Source of the DNA: Congeria kusceri
Taxonomy: Eukaryota; Mollusca; Bivalvia; Myida; Dreissenidae
Direction of reading: 5' to 3'
NCBI GenBank assembly: GCA_027627225.1
Contig: CM051030.1
Location: 4,183,501 to 4,247,500, forward strand
DNA length: 64,000 nucleotides
Shown here: positions 11,695 to 23,454 of the stretch, piece after piece
How the letters are laid out: the number at the start of each line of letters is the position of its first letter
Numbering within the stretch: the first letter of the stretch is position 1
Position numbers and translations under genes: made by a program
Notes under the pieces: generated by a model
What the model saw: only the letters and a program-made list of their open reading frames with translations
The model's database searches: none
What the model was told of the DNA's origin: nothing

Positions 11695-12110
11695 TGGAAA
11701 ATACAAAGGGCTATAATTCTGCCAAAACTAATTGCAGCCCAAATTCCTACTTTTACGACCACCTTGACGTTAAGGAACTGCAGCTGTGAAAGTTTGAGCA
11801 AAATCCTTCAAGTACTAATAGTTAAAGAGGATTTGAGTGCACACAATTTTGGGAAGTATAATTATTTAGTGGAAAAAAATGACACAGGGCCATATTTCTG
11901 ACAAAATTGGTCGCAGCCAAAATTCCTTCCTTTACGATCACCTTTACATTAAGGTTGTTTAGCTGTGACATTTTGAGCGCGATCAACCCAGCCCCTACAG
12001 AGGAGTTGAGTCCACAAATGTTCATGTATATATAGTGGAAACATGTCAAAGGGCCATAATTATGTCGATAATGTTTCGCGCCAGTTGGCTCTGACACACT
12101 TGTCAGGATG
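11695..12110. repeat. ~165-bp unit tandem repeat (three units)
   Basis: Units share AGGGCCATAATTCTG, GCAGCC-AAATTCCT, TTTACGA, AAGGTTGTTTAGCTGTGA and TTTGAGCAAAATCC. A single related unit with its own hairpin end sits at 14340-14535. No gene. Confidence 0.7.
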
Positions 12111-12169
12111 TGGCAATTACTTTACTTAATTTTACCGTTTAATTGCACTTCGTGATAGTAAATAAACAT

Positions 12170-13020
12170 TAAGGCAGTCCAAAGGACAGCTATATCCCCT
12201 GCCGTGATCCTTCATTAGATTATAAAGGTGACTTTGAAGTATCACACTGATATTAATCAGTTTCGGAGGAAACACAAAAATGAAGGCTCAAACATTTGAC
12301 CTTTAGGTGTGACCTTGGCCTTGAGGTGGCGTGACTGCCTCATGCCTTCTGCACATGCCTCAATGTGATAAACATTTGAGGCAAGTTTAATGAAAATCCT
12401 TTAAAAGGCACAGGAGATATAGAACGGACATGAAAATACAGGCTAAAACATTAAACCTTTAAGTGTGCCATTGACCTTGAGTTGGCTTGACTGGCTTATG
12501 CCTTCTGCACATGGACTCAATGAGCAAAACATTTGAGCCAAGTTTCATGAAAATCCTTCAAATGGTATAGGGGATATGAAGCGGACACAAAAAACGGACA
12601 CGAAAATGGAGGCTCTAAAATTTAACCTTGAATTGTGACCTTGACCTTGAGCTGGCGTGAAAGGCCCATGCCTTCTGCACATCGTCTCAATGACCTAAAC
12701 ATTTGAGCCAAGTTTCATGAAAATCCTTCAAAAGACATTGGAGATATGGAGCGGACACAAAATGGAGGCTCGAATATTTGACCTTCAAGTGTAACCTTGA
12801 CCTTGAGCCGGCGTGACTGACTCATGCCTTCTGCACATCGTCTCAATGACCTAAACATTTGAGCCAAGCTTCATAAAAATCCCTCAAAGGGTATAGGAGA
12901 TATGGAGCGGAAACGATAATGTTAAGGACAGACGGACGGACGGACGGACGGACGGACGGACGGACGGACGGACGAAGAGCATTCCTATAACCCCGCGCCC
13001 GCTTCGCGGCGGGGGATTAA
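12170..13020. mobile_element. Tandem-repeat element with hairpin end (family C, copy 1)
   Basis: The left part AGGACAGCTATATCCCC and GTGATCCTTCATTAGATTAT match, in reverse, the right end of the element at 52303-53320. Inside are four to five units of about 160 bp (CCTTGACCTTGAG, CATGCCTTCTGCACAT, TTTGAGCCAAGTTTCATGAA, GGAGATATGGAGCGGACAC). It closes with a (GACG)n run at about 12933-12974 and a GC-rich hairpin, CGCCCGCTTCGCGGCGGGG. No coding capacity. Confidence 0.8.
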
Positions 13021-14339
13021 TAAACAAGTCTTATATGAAGTTTAAACGTTTAATTCTTGACTCCTTGTTCAACCCAAACGTAAATAACAATTGTAAATAT
13101 AAACATTTCAAGTAATAGTTTGTCAGTAAATATAGTAGATACAGTACGTATTCCAAATCACTTTACAGAGTTTAATACTGGTGGTGAAAATTACAAGAAG
13201 ACACTACAATTCTTCAACATTCGCAATCTCTCAACGCTCACTACTATACAATACAGTAGATCCAGATTCAATTCTTCATATAAACTCTATATAGGTGCGT
13301 GAACTGTTAAAATATTAACAATTAACTTATACTTCAATAGATCTGCATAGCTTCAAAGTAGATATAACTTGTAATAATAGATGAGTGCTATTTCTTTTGT
13401 AAAAGTTTATTTAATTTAAATTACGCTTGAGTTCTAAGTCTTAAGTTTAAGAATTACATTTACTGAGTATTTTCAAGTACGAAGATGTTACAGCGTCAGA
13501 TGTTCCGACCAGACTGAACTGCTCAAACAATTTTCTGGGCGCATGTATACGCCAGTGACCCCAAAAGGTGGTCACTGACCAAGTTTACATGAACCGACCA
13601 AGAATTTCTGGTCGATCGTCCAATATAAATGGGCCGTGAACAAACAGTTGGTCAGCCGTGACGTCAATCAACCAAAAAAGTGGTCACGTTCGCTCTAAAC
13701 AGAAATCTGCAAAACTACGCAGCCATATTGGATTTTATGTATAAACTTTGATAAAAGACATAAATGAGACTTTAAAACCTCAAGATATAACCCAGGATTG
13801 CTCGATAGATCTACAGTCTTAAACGTACGAGACACAGCGATTACATCATATCTATTAATAACCTGTTTCATGGTTCATAAAGTAGCTGCCGAAAATAGTT
13901 TAAAATCGACCACAATGCACTGAAACAAAATGTCTTCTATTGACAGGAAAATGCGACCCTTGTGACAATAAAATACAAAATTAACGTAATAATTCAAGGA
14001 TTATTAATCTGACATGCAGCAAAAATGAAAAGGTACTGTTACTTTATATTATACTGGCTTAAAATCGTGTGTACTCTTAGTAAAAACAATATGAATCACA
14101 TGAAATCGATACACAGACTCAACGACAACAACAACAACAGAGTTGGAATTTCCACTTAAAAGTTCAAAATGGATTAATTCATCAGCTATATCACTGGTTT
14201 GTATGTTTTCTGTGATATTAACAAGATCACATGCAAATTTAAAGCATGGCTATTGAAATAAACGTCCAGTGTCAACAAGTACCGAAAAGAATGAAGATAA
14301 GTAAATTGTTCATTTGATAAAATTAATAGCAACAAAGTT
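13021..14339. other. No gene seen
   Basis: Unassigned AT-rich DNA. A 60-codon frame at 13120-13302 has no recognisable features. Around 13510-13700 a GACCA/TGGTC-rich stretch with palindromic flavour is present but without clear units. Confidence 0.4.
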
Positions 14340-14535
14340 ATTTCATATGCAGGGCATATCAATATTGGTTGCAGCCGAAATTCCGTCCTTTACGATCACC
14401 TGCACATAAAGGTTGTTTAGCTGTGAAAGTTTGAGCAAAATCCGCCCAGAAGTTAAAGAAATTTCGGGACATACGGACGGACGTAAGGACGGACATGAGC
14501 TATGCTTAATGCCTCCCACTTTGTGGGGGCATAAA
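14340..14535. repeat. Single unit of the 11.7-kb repeat with hairpin terminus
   Basis: Shares TTGGTTGCAGCC-AAATTCC and GGTTGTTTAGCTGTGAAAGT with the array at 11695-12110, then a GGACGGACGTAAGGACGGAC run, then GCCTCCCACTTTGTGGGGGC, a short GC hairpin. The layout (unit, GACG-type run, terminal hairpin) matches families B and C. Confidence 0.65.
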
Positions 14536-15054
14536 AATTATATATATAGTATACACTCCAAATGCATGTAGCTCAGGTAATATATTTCATGATAATTTAA
14601 TCGCTGAAGCAAATACCAAAATGCACTATGAAGAACTCAGGGGTCGGCCTAGGGTCAAATTTTAGGGAGAAGTCACTTCTCCCTTGGCTGGGATTGAGGA
14701 GAAGTCAGGAGACATCACGGAAAATTTAATATTTGTGACTATTGGTTTTTAATGCATATAATATAATTGCATCGTATTTCTACCTTCTATGTATGTAAAT
14801 ACTTTGTTGTTAATGCTTAAATATTTATTCCATGAATACAAATAAAATTAAAATTAACTAACCTTATGTGTTTCTTAGTTTATTTTTATCGTCCATTCGG
14901 CAAAAAACAACTACATGTAAGCATACAAGAAGTACACAAAAATACACACAAAATATAAATAAATTTATTAAATATCAATATTGCATGGAACAATTATTTT
15001 CACATAAGAATAATTACGAAAGAAAAACAGATCCAGATGCCACTCAGTGTGAAA

Positions 15055-15118
15055 CTGTGAGTACCAAATCCTACAAACGATTGGTAAAGGCAAGTTACAC
15101 TGACAGAAGTATGTGTGA
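15055..15118 (+). pseudogene. Inverted fragment of the neighbouring hAT-like gene
   Basis: The plus strand here encodes KSYKRLVKASYTDRS, matching the minus-strand reading QSYKRLVKASYTDRS at about 15543-15604. The two are arms of an inverted duplication about 430 bp apart. The surrounding 134-codon open frame (14868-15272) is otherwise featureless and is not called as a gene. Confidence 0.65.
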
Positions 15119-15263
15119 CTTTGACAAGCATAATTACAAAAGAAAAACATGTAATATAGAAGAAAAACATGTGATATATCACATTTACAATCAAGTGAGA
15201 AAGTTTTCAACTCTTATACTGCAGAGTCAGAAAAATCAACACAAATCTATGCACATCATTAGT

Positions 15264-16243
15264 TTACATTGAATATAGTTTTCTTACTTTCATAGCCTTC
15301 CACTTTGACAGAGCTTTACGAAAGTCAAAGTCCCAAGGATCTGGCACATCCTCACTGATTCTCATCAGGTCATCCATAGTTTTTGATTTTAAGGAAGACC
15401 TGACTCTTAACTTTATGCGGTGCTGTGTGCATAATCAACGTTCACATTGTACACTTGCCATTGGAATGACAACGCAACAGTGCATAAGTAGATAGACATT
15501 GGGCATTTTCCCACGTTTCATCAACACAGACAGCATGCCACACACACTTCTATCAGTATAGCTTGCCTTCACTAGGCGTTTGTAGGATTGGTACTCACTC
15601 TGGGTGGCCTCTGGATCTGGCAGGTAGATGTTGAAGTGCTCAGTCAGCTTCCCAACTCCTGGAGACCATACTTAACGATGGGCTCGGCCTTAGCGATGTT
15701 GGCTGGACAAGAAGGACTGATATTGCCTCAATGTGTCTGTGTCAGAGAAGCGGTCCTCTATGTTGGCCACCAACACAGAGATGTAGTCCTTGGTCAACTG
15801 CTGAAGGGCTGGTTGCTGCTGGGTGTAGTACCGTAGCTCTGGCTGAAAACCAATCTCTGGTTCTGGTTCAGGCTGTGTCTCGTCATTACTGTCGTCATCA
15901 CTGAAGCCATCAAATCTCACATTTTCTTGAATGGCGTCACACACTGTCTTACAGTCAGACTCAGACAGGGATCTACAGACTACAGTACACTGCACTGTCA
16001 CCTTCACATTTCACAAACTTGATTAGTTTATCAACAAAAACACCTTCAACCTCCAGCAGATCTTGAAGGGATTCACATGTGCGGTTTCACTACACTGAAG
16101 TCCACATAAATCATTTAAGAAGTGTTTGAAAAGGTGACCCATGATAGGCAGGATGTCCATCATTAGGTGTGTGATGGCGATGAAGCGATACTGATTTAGA
16201 TTAAGCATGGACCTGTTGACAGCATCTCAGTGAGCATCAGCTG
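15264..16243 (-). pseudogene. Decayed hAT-type/ZNF862-like gene, C-terminal exon
   Basis: A splice acceptor (tattttcag) precedes the exon at 16243. Readable pieces in order are DAVNRSMLNLNQYRFIAI with LMMDILPIM, an acidic segment (DGFSDDDSNDETQPEPEPE, 15690-16007), YLPDPEATQSEYQSYKRLV, and near the end QCER...RIKLRVRSSLK, MDDLMRISEDVPDP and WDFDFRKAL. The last part resembles the hAT C-terminal dimerisation region seen in ZNF862-type proteins. The pieces lie in different frames with in-frame stops (for example after QCER and near 15680), so the gene is dead. In that family the protein is a nuclear, transposase-derived zinc-finger protein. Family assignment is by remembered motif pattern. Confidence 0.65.
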
Positions 16244-17445
16244 AAAATAGACAAATGGCAATAGTTCTTATAAAAATCATAAAAATTACGGATTGTATCC
16301 AGCTGAAGATCAGTGAGAGGACTTAAATTTACACTATTTGGTAGCTATTTCAAGTTAATCATAATTTATTTACGATTAATGATTTGTCTGAATAATACCG
16401 TATAACAGGGTTTCTATCCCAACAAAGCGTAAACCGTTGTGCACAATGACGTCGCAGCACGTGCAATTAAAATAACCAGGGGAAGCATTGAAGTATAGAA
16501 ATGACACTAATTGAAGCTAAACACGTACTTAAAGCTAGTTTTGTTGAAAGTTTGTTTGGAATAGATGTATTTACAGAACAAACATTAAACCATAAACAAA
16601 ATACCTCAAAAAGGCGAATAATAACGATTTAACTCTGTTTTGGAAATTCGACAAAGCAAAGCGATTCAAACGAAATAGACTGGGCCAGTTTTATGTATGA
16701 AATTATCCGTACGGACGGGCGGACATTTTGTAGCCTTTGGCTAATGGCAGCACAAGCCCTGAACAAGGAATATGCAGATGGGATACTGAGTACTGTGGAA
16801 TAATAATTGTCTTGCGCTTGGTGTTTATTTTCACGCTTTTTCAATACCGACGACTCACTGCTACAACGCACGGTTTTTAGAACGATTTATTATAATACAA
16901 ATGTTAGATTATGTTAAACTCGCTAGTTATAGGACTATATCTTTTTATTTTATGCTTTCCGGAGGTTTATAAGAAAATATCAGTGAACACAAAAATGGTA
17001 ATTCACTGTTTGAAACAGTGAAAAGTATCACTCTGATAATTTTGAAATTTGAAATGGAATCAAATTTTTGAAATGACGTCATGTCATGGCGTTATGATTC
17101 CTGCAATATTTTCCAATAAAACCATACATGATAGAAATTAAAATTTAAAAAGAGCAAGAAAAGGCATAAAATGAAAATAAAATGTGTTGATTTCTGCGTA
17201 AGGTAAATTTTTTATTTCGATCGCTATCTTACGCCTAAAATACAATCTTACACAGAAATCAACAAATATCTCCTGTATTCTGATTTATACATTGAGCAGC
17301 AATTAATTGTATGTCTTTCGTTTTTATAGTGTGGTGAAAATATTTCTTAACAATATTTTATTCTGAAAGCAAATAATGTAAGAAAAAAACTAATTAGTAA
17401 TCAATTTGATTCGTGTTATAAAAAAAGATTATTTTTAAACAGTTT
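16244..17445. other. Putative intron of the hAT-like pseudogene; shared module at 16945-17100
   Basis: No gene seen. The stretch 16945-17100 (CCGG-GGTTTATA-GAAATATCAGTGAA, GGTAATTCACTGT, GTTTGAAATGGAA) resembles 63190-63310, so a short dispersed repeat is present in both places. Confidence 0.45.
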
Positions 17446-17645
17446 ACTTACAATTCGCGTGTCTTCCGTGATTTGTAGTTTTAGCTGGAGTTTTCGAATT
17501 TAGCATCTCTGCATACTTTGCAGTGCCAAATACCCTTGTCGTTACAAACATACCAATCAAAAGAAGACTGATTGAGCGACTTCGTGAATGGTTTAGGTTG
17601 CAATTCTTCGTCATCATCATTGCGCTTACGTTTTGCACTTAGTTC
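17446..17645 (-). pseudogene. Possible BED-type zinc-finger exon of the hAT-like gene
   Basis: One minus-strand frame reads KRKRNDDDEELQPKPF, then SSFDWYVCNDKGIWHCKVCRD, and ends at the donor GAATT|gtaagtaa near 17450. W-x-V and CKVC resemble the first half of the BED/TTF-type zinc finger found at the N terminus of ZNF862-like proteins. A TAA interrupts the frame near 17465. The same strand and the following acceptor at 16243 support an upstream exon of the same dead gene. This is inference from context. Confidence 0.4.
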
Positions 17646-19390
17646 TGGCTTTTAGTACACTAAGAAGAGTTATATAACGGTCGATTATTAATTAATGACA
17701 GGGGCGTATTTTACATGTAATTTCAACAATAAATCACAAATGTGTTTATTTTTTTTTTCATAATCTACTATCAATATGACACTGTATTTGAAAAGTTTAA
17801 GACTTTACCGTGTTATAAAAAAATTATTAGCATTTTTGTAATGCCACCCTCTTAGTCAAACAAATGCTCGAGCGGACATGATCTCATATTAGAAAAAGCC
17901 ACAAATCATGTTAATGTTTTTTTATTTTCAACATATTTTAAACTTCATAACAGTTACATGGACATCTATAAGCAGAATATTAACAACTGTGTGATGTTTA
18001 TATAAACAATATAAAGAAAAAAAAATATGTCAAGTACCCATATAGAACATAAGGACAAATTCATTTAACTTGAAAATGCGTGTCCATACTTCAAAGTCAG
18101 TTGTGATCATAAAAGCTGTAGGTGAATTAAACCCATTAAAATTATGTACATACTTGTGCAAATGAACTAACCAAAAAGTATGAACTTTCACCGTCATATA
18201 ACATAAATATTTGCAGCTAAAGTATACAGGGGTAGGTTTTGAAAACCTAGTACAGTAACGTGTCAGATGCTGTTTTTAGTACATTTCACAACTGAACATG
18301 TTCCAAAACTTCATAAATTCTAATATTCTGATTCCAATAACAGGTTGGTGACTTAAACTATTATTTTAGACAACTAATATATCTAACTAATGAACAGTGT
18401 TACTATAACCATCGTCAGAGAAAACTATAGTGGACACAAATGCCAACATTCAAGACTATGACATCTAATAACTGAATTAATTATCAAACCATCTTTTAAC
18501 CTAGTATTTACACAAAAATATACTGGCATGCTTGTGTAATGAATAAAATCATTTAACATTAATCCTGTAACAACATAGGTCGAGGTTAGCATATTACTAA
18601 GGGTAAAACACCGGAAGAACTGAAGTTTTAGTTTCTGTTGATCTAGCATATATCTTTTATGTAGTTTAAACTTGCATTTATTTCCATTTATATACAATTA
18701 AAAAAGACTTCATTATCATAATTATACATAAAATATACAACTTTGTGATGTTAACAGCAATCATATATTGACAAATAAGCAAAATGCTAAAGTATCCCCT
18801 CTAAAAACAAATTCTAACACTTTTATAAAAAGTGCGTTCAACTTCAAATTGAATTCTGGACTATTGTTCAAGTGCTTCAAGTGTATTTGACCCTCCAAAA
18901 TTAATGTTATTGGTAATACAAATAAACAATGAAAAACTATCAACGTTTACCGTCTCTAACGGGAAATATATGCTGATCAATGAAATATGCAAGGGTGGGT
19001 TTGAGAATTTACAACAGTTATTTGTACAATAATATTTATCAGACATATTTAAACTAACTTTTTTTTTTGTCACAAACTCTAGTTTATTCAAATTTCTTAC
19101 TTAATTAAGTTGAAATAAATGTTTAGTAGCTTTACATGTAATTTTGGCTTAGATTAAACCAAAGATCTATCCATAAACATTTACCCAATATTAAATAATA
19201 AATAACTATTTTATAGTCTATTTTGTTCATAAAATAAACCATGAAGAAAACTTACTTAAGCATTTAAGCATAGTAACATGACATTTCTGTCAAAGCAACA
19301 TTTTCAAAAATTATCAAGTATTAATATAACTAAAAGATGATACTTAAAAGTGTACATCAAAACGTTTGTCAATATGGGCACAATAATGCA
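17646..19390. other. No gene seen
   Basis: Strongly AT-rich. Minus-strand frames at 18425-19091 of 60-90 codons lack recognisable domains or splice context. It ends at the left terminus of the Harbinger element. Confidence 0.45.
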
Positions 19391-19560
19391 GGGGCTACTA
19401 ACTCAAAGCTACCTTAGCCCTTAAGGTCACCTTAACGCTACCTTAGGCACTTTTGTCGCTAACTCAAAGCGGTCGTAAACTAAGGTGAAACCGTAATTTT
19501 CCCCTTAGCTTAAGGTGACTCCATCGGGCTCTTAGTGCTCTCTTAGCGCGGATTCATAAG
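19391..19560. repeat. Left terminal and subterminal repeats of the Harbinger
   Basis: Contains the terminal GGGGCTACTAACTCAAA, a second GCTAACTCAAAGCGG about 70 bp in, and several CTTAAGGT/CCTTAG motifs. These likely bind the transposase/SANT complex; that role is known for the superfamily and inferred here. Confidence 0.7.
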
Positions 19561-19865
19561 GAATTTAAAGGTAAATAATAACGCGTTTTTGTACTTTCTT
19601 TCATGTATGATATTGTAATTAGAAGTATGATTGTTTCAATGAAACACTCAATGTAACTGTCTTCGATATATATCTATTCATTATATTTCAGATACTCATT
19701 GACGAATTTATTCTTTGTTTTCGGACACTATTAAGTTTTCGGAAACCTTGAAAGAGGCAATAATAATTATAATGTGTGTCTCTATGTTTACGGACACTCT
19801 AAGTATTGTAATTAAATTATTTTTGATCTTCTGTTTCGGACAGATGCTAAATGACCATTACTGTG

Positions 19866-19950
19866 AGATCCATTATCATGTAAAGTTCATGGGTCCCATT
19901 ATCGTGTAAAGTTCACGGGTCCCATTATCATGTAAAGTTCACGGGTGCTG
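19866..19950. repeat. ~30-bp tandem repeat, three units
   Basis: CCCATTATC(A/G)TGTAAAGTTCA(T/C)GGGT occurs three times in a row inside the Harbinger, between the left end and the transposase. No function is evident. Confidence 0.8.
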
Positions 19951-20303
19951 TTGTTTGTTTATTTAATCTCCCGAAGTGTTTGCTGGACCGTGCATGCCAA
20001 TTCGCAAGTTGCATATTCAGTATACAGGATTTGTCATCAGTTAACACCTCGAACAACAACGGAACCCATAATTTAAGATAATACTACTAAAGAGCTCGTC
20101 TTTGAAGTTTATAGCTGATGTCTATGATAATTTTGTAGAAACTATGTTTTCGGACTTTGTTTAACCATTATTTTTGTAACTCTAATATGTGTACACCGAA
20201 ACAAATAAATATTTTTAGTGTCCGATCACATAAAATAAAGTTATTGTACGTAAAAAAGATGGATACCGTATTTATTCTATGTTTTATCAATGCTATATTT
20301 TAG

Positions 20304-21357
20304 ATGGCACGGTATGTTTTGCTTGGGGAAGAATTAAAAAATCAAAGACGCCGTCAGAACATTCCTCGTGTGTTTCGAGAAAGAACAAATGACCTTCTGA
20401 ACGACGCCGAACTTATTCAAAAGTATCGTTTGGACAGACAATCCATATTTGAAATATGCGACGCTGTAGCTCCCTCACTAAGGCGACAAACAGGGAGAAA
20501 TAATCCTTTAACGGTTGCACTACAAGTTACTCTGGCATTGCGTTACTATGCTTCGGGCAGTTTTCAACAGTTATTAGCAGATTGTAATGGCATAACTGCT
20601 CAGTCTGTTTTCCGCAGCATCCACCAAGTATCGAGAGCACTGGCAGATCAAATGGGCCATTTGATAACGTTCCCAACGGATGAAAATACAATCAAGAGAA
20701 CCAAACAAGCATTTTATGAACTTGGAGGTTTTCCCAACGTTCTAGGTGCGGTCGATGGAACATTCGTTCCAATAAAGGCTCCGCATATGGACGAACATCT
20801 CTATGTTACACGCTATTAATGTTCAAGGCATTTGTGATGCACATAACATGTTCCTGCATGTAGTCGTGCGATGGCCTGGGTCGTCGCACGATGCTTTTGT
20901 CTGGAACAACTGCGAGATCGCCAGATACTTAGAAGACGAACACCTACCGAACACGTGGTTACTTGGTGACAGTGCATATCCGTTGAAGAAATATCTGCTC
21001 ACTCCAGTTCCTACACCTAACACTGCAGCAGAAAGACGGTATAACGTAGCCCACAAACGCACACGATGCGTCATAGAGCGAACGTATGGAATTTGGAAAA
21101 TGAGGTTCAGGTGTTTGCATATATCCGGTGGACATATGATGTACACACCGGATAGGTGTGCAAATATCATATATGCTACTGCAATTCTTCACAACCTATG
21201 CGATAGCAGACGGTTACCATTACCCGAGGATTTATTGAATGATGACGAAGGCGACGCTCTTGACGATGATGGAAATGACGTCATTAACGGAGATGATAGA
21301 GACGGACGTCAAACACGACAAGATCTTATTTTACATACGTTTGAACGTCAGATTTAG
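20304..21357 (+). pseudogene. PIF/Harbinger transposase, frameshifted
   Basis: The first part (20304-20819) has a helical DNA-binding region (RQSIFEICDAV, ALRYYASGSFQQLLAD, ITAQSVFRSIHQV) and the first catalytic Asp in GAVDGTFVPIKAP. The second part (20803-21357) has INVQGICDA, the second Asp in LLGDSAYPL, the Glu in RCVIERTYGIWKMRF, with 35 residues between them, and ends in an acidic tail. All three DDE residues are present. The two parts lie in different frames: after DEHLYV about four to five residues normally found before HxINVQ are missing, indicating a small out-of-frame deletion near 20810. The enzyme cuts and rejoins the element ends in the nucleus, in this superfamily with help from a SANT/Myb-like partner. 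The ATG at 20304 follows an AT-rich leader. Confidence 0.9.
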
Positions 21358-22484
21358 TTATTCTGATTCTATTTCAAGGCATTTGAAATGTTTTGAAATC
21401 GCTCTTTAGAATCGGTGTGCTTATTCGTTGAAGATTTTAAGTTTATAAATCGTCTCATTTTGACACTAATTTACGACAGTATAATGTGTTATGTAATTTG
21501 CATTTGGCTGGTTTTGGACGGAATCAAATTTTAAACATATAAGAAAATGAAAAATATATTGAATGTATTAATTCCAAGTGTCACTATAATTGCGTTACAA
21601 TCAGAAGCTGTGTATGTAAGAATGCGATTGTTTATAAATCAAATTATATCCATTGCATTCTGTTGTTATTAAAAATAATTATCTTTTGTTCAAAAATTAA
21701 ATGTCCACATAAATAGGCAATATAGTTCAGACGATTTCCATTTTCAATAATATTGTGTTTTTATTAATAATATCTACTGAGTATTTGATGAATCAAAGTT
21801 ATCTCAGCAAAGTGAATGTATTTTAAAGATAACTGCAGGTAGATGATTATTTAAGTTTTGATCAACTATATAGAACTAGATACATAATTTTATGCGCAGC
21901 TGTATGTTACTGATTCTGCTTTTCGTAGATACTTTTTACTTGATTGAATGAGTTGTATACATGTATAACCTTTAAAAAGCTGCGTAACGCCCTATATACA
22001 CGTCCCCATAGAAACTGTTGATTTTATGGTGTGGAATACTTTGTAGTACAACTTTTACATAACAATAGCTGTGTAACGCCCCATGTGCTCATCGCCGCAT
22101 CAACGTGAGGGGTGAATTTCTACTCACATAAATCAATTATTATATTTACACATAATGGTGCGACAATGCGCCTAAGCGGCGTTAAATGGATACTCCAATG
22201 ATGGCAGTAACATTAACTGACAGACCATCATACCGTTAAAAAGCACAACGTGTGTCTCTTTATTTTTATTTATTTATTCCAATGACTCACAATTATCGAT
22301 CCTTTATTTCACTTTATTTAACTTTAACAAATGTCAGTGACCGAAACGAAATCCACATATCAATTATTCTCAAAATACACAATCAACTTAAATTATCATC
22401 TTAAGCGAAAGTAAATAATTGAAATCAAATTAAATGAAAATCACTGAACTCGAAACAAATCAGCTGTGCAAAATGCACTCAATG
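21358..22484. other. Interior of the Harbinger; no gene seen
   Basis: AT-rich DNA between transposase and F-box exon. Two related short stretches (GCTGCGTAACGCCCTATATAC at about 21979 and GCTGTGTAACGCCCCATG at about 22069) form a diverged repeat about 90 bp apart. Confidence 0.4.
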
Positions 22485-23126
22485 TTAAAGAAACCGGTAC
22501 TGGTGTCGGCTGTACCTCAGCAGATTACCAGGCACGTGATCAGTCATGTTAGAATGAAATGACACTTTCCCACAATATTCGTTGAATACATGCGCCAAGC
22601 TGGGAATATCACTCGTGTCCACCTCAATCAGAACTCTCCGTAGGCTAGGCATTTTCGTTAGAATATACAGGAAATCATCACTTGTTAAAAACTCCGCTTG
22701 TAAGACATCAAGACTTACCAACTTTCTGAATGAGAACGCTAAAAATGTTAGTGTTTCTCGGTTGAAACGAATTCCTCTAGATCTAAACGTTTCAATTGTT
22801 TTTGAGAGTGACCGCACGAACAATGCAGTTTTAAGCTGGTTTTTATTGCAGGAACTGTACATAGACAAATGTTCCAGTTCGTTGAGGCTGTATTGTCCGT
22901 CGAGGTCTAATAAATCGACGTTTACTGTTAAACTTTTCAGACGATGCATTAGTTGTAAATGCTGCGAACAATTGCTTACAGTTGGTTGCATGATTTCGGC
23001 TCGTTTAAACTGTGACCAAAATCGCCGTGTAGTGATGATCGCTCGCCACCTTCTACACACGTTCGATACATTTTTTATTAAATCTTCCGCTGATAGATAC
23101 GTGAACACGGTCTCCCAAATAACATT
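22485..23126 (-). CDS. F-box domain exon (terminal exon) inside the Harbinger
   Basis: An intact 213-codon frame follows a good acceptor (ctattttcag) at 23127. It starts NVIWETVFTYLSAEDLIKNV and continues CRRWRAIITTRRFW, a clear F-box (about residues 1-42), the helix set that binds Skp1 in SCF ubiquitin ligases. The rest has weakly repeating leucine-rich segments (LEHLSMY, LVSLDVLQAEFLTSDDFLYIL, MPSLRRVLIEVD) as in F-box/LRR proteins, which recruit substrates. The stop is at 22485. No frameshift or stop interrupts it, unlike the two genes of the element around it. The upstream exon with the start codon is not identified; the hAT-like insertion begins at 23455. It could be a host gene captured by the Harbinger or a host exon that the element spans. 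The ATG at 23207 lies in what looks like intron and is not preferred. Confidence 0.7.
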   Translation of the reverse strand, partial: NVIWETVFTYLSAEDLIKNVSNVCRRWRAIITTRRFWSQFKRAEIMQPTVSNCSQHLQLMHRLKSLTVNVDLLDLDGQYSLNELEHLSMYSSCNKNQLKTALFVRSLSKTIETFRSRGIRFNRETLTFLAFSFRKLVSLDVLQAEFLTSDDFLYILTKMPSLRRVLIEVDTSDIPSLAHVFNEYCGKVSFHSNMTDHVPGNLLRYSRHQYRFL

Positions 23127-23454
23127 CTGAAAATAGACACAAATCATGTTTAGAAAATGTGCGTGAATCCGTTTATATAATGAAATATATTCGTTGCATC
23201 GCAGCATGCTTAACTACAATACTTTTAGTGACAATGCATGCTCGTATTTATTTAATAAGCCTTTGCAGTCCGCACTAGCTATTTCCGCCTAGAGTGGATT
23301 AATGTTATGTTGTGATGAGACGAAAATTCCATAAAAGTAGATTTGTGTCGTCCCAGGTAAGCAGGTGCCGACTGCGCAGGCTAATCATGGACGACACTTT
23401 ACGTACATGCATTAAGCCCGAGTTTCCCGCCACGCTAAATCAATTCGTAATAAT
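23127..23454. other. Putative intron/upstream of the F-box exon
   Basis: No exon could be supported. It ends at the hAT-like element, whose left copy of the target duplication (GTAATAAT) is at 23447-23454. Confidence 0.4.

Noticed and set aside
14868..15272. 134-codon plus-strand frame as a gene
   Set aside because: Only a short inverted fragment of the hAT-like gene is recognisable in it; the rest is low-complexity Lys/Asn-rich sequence.
22582..23130. 182-codon plus-strand frame
   Set aside because: Antisense shadow of the F-box exon.
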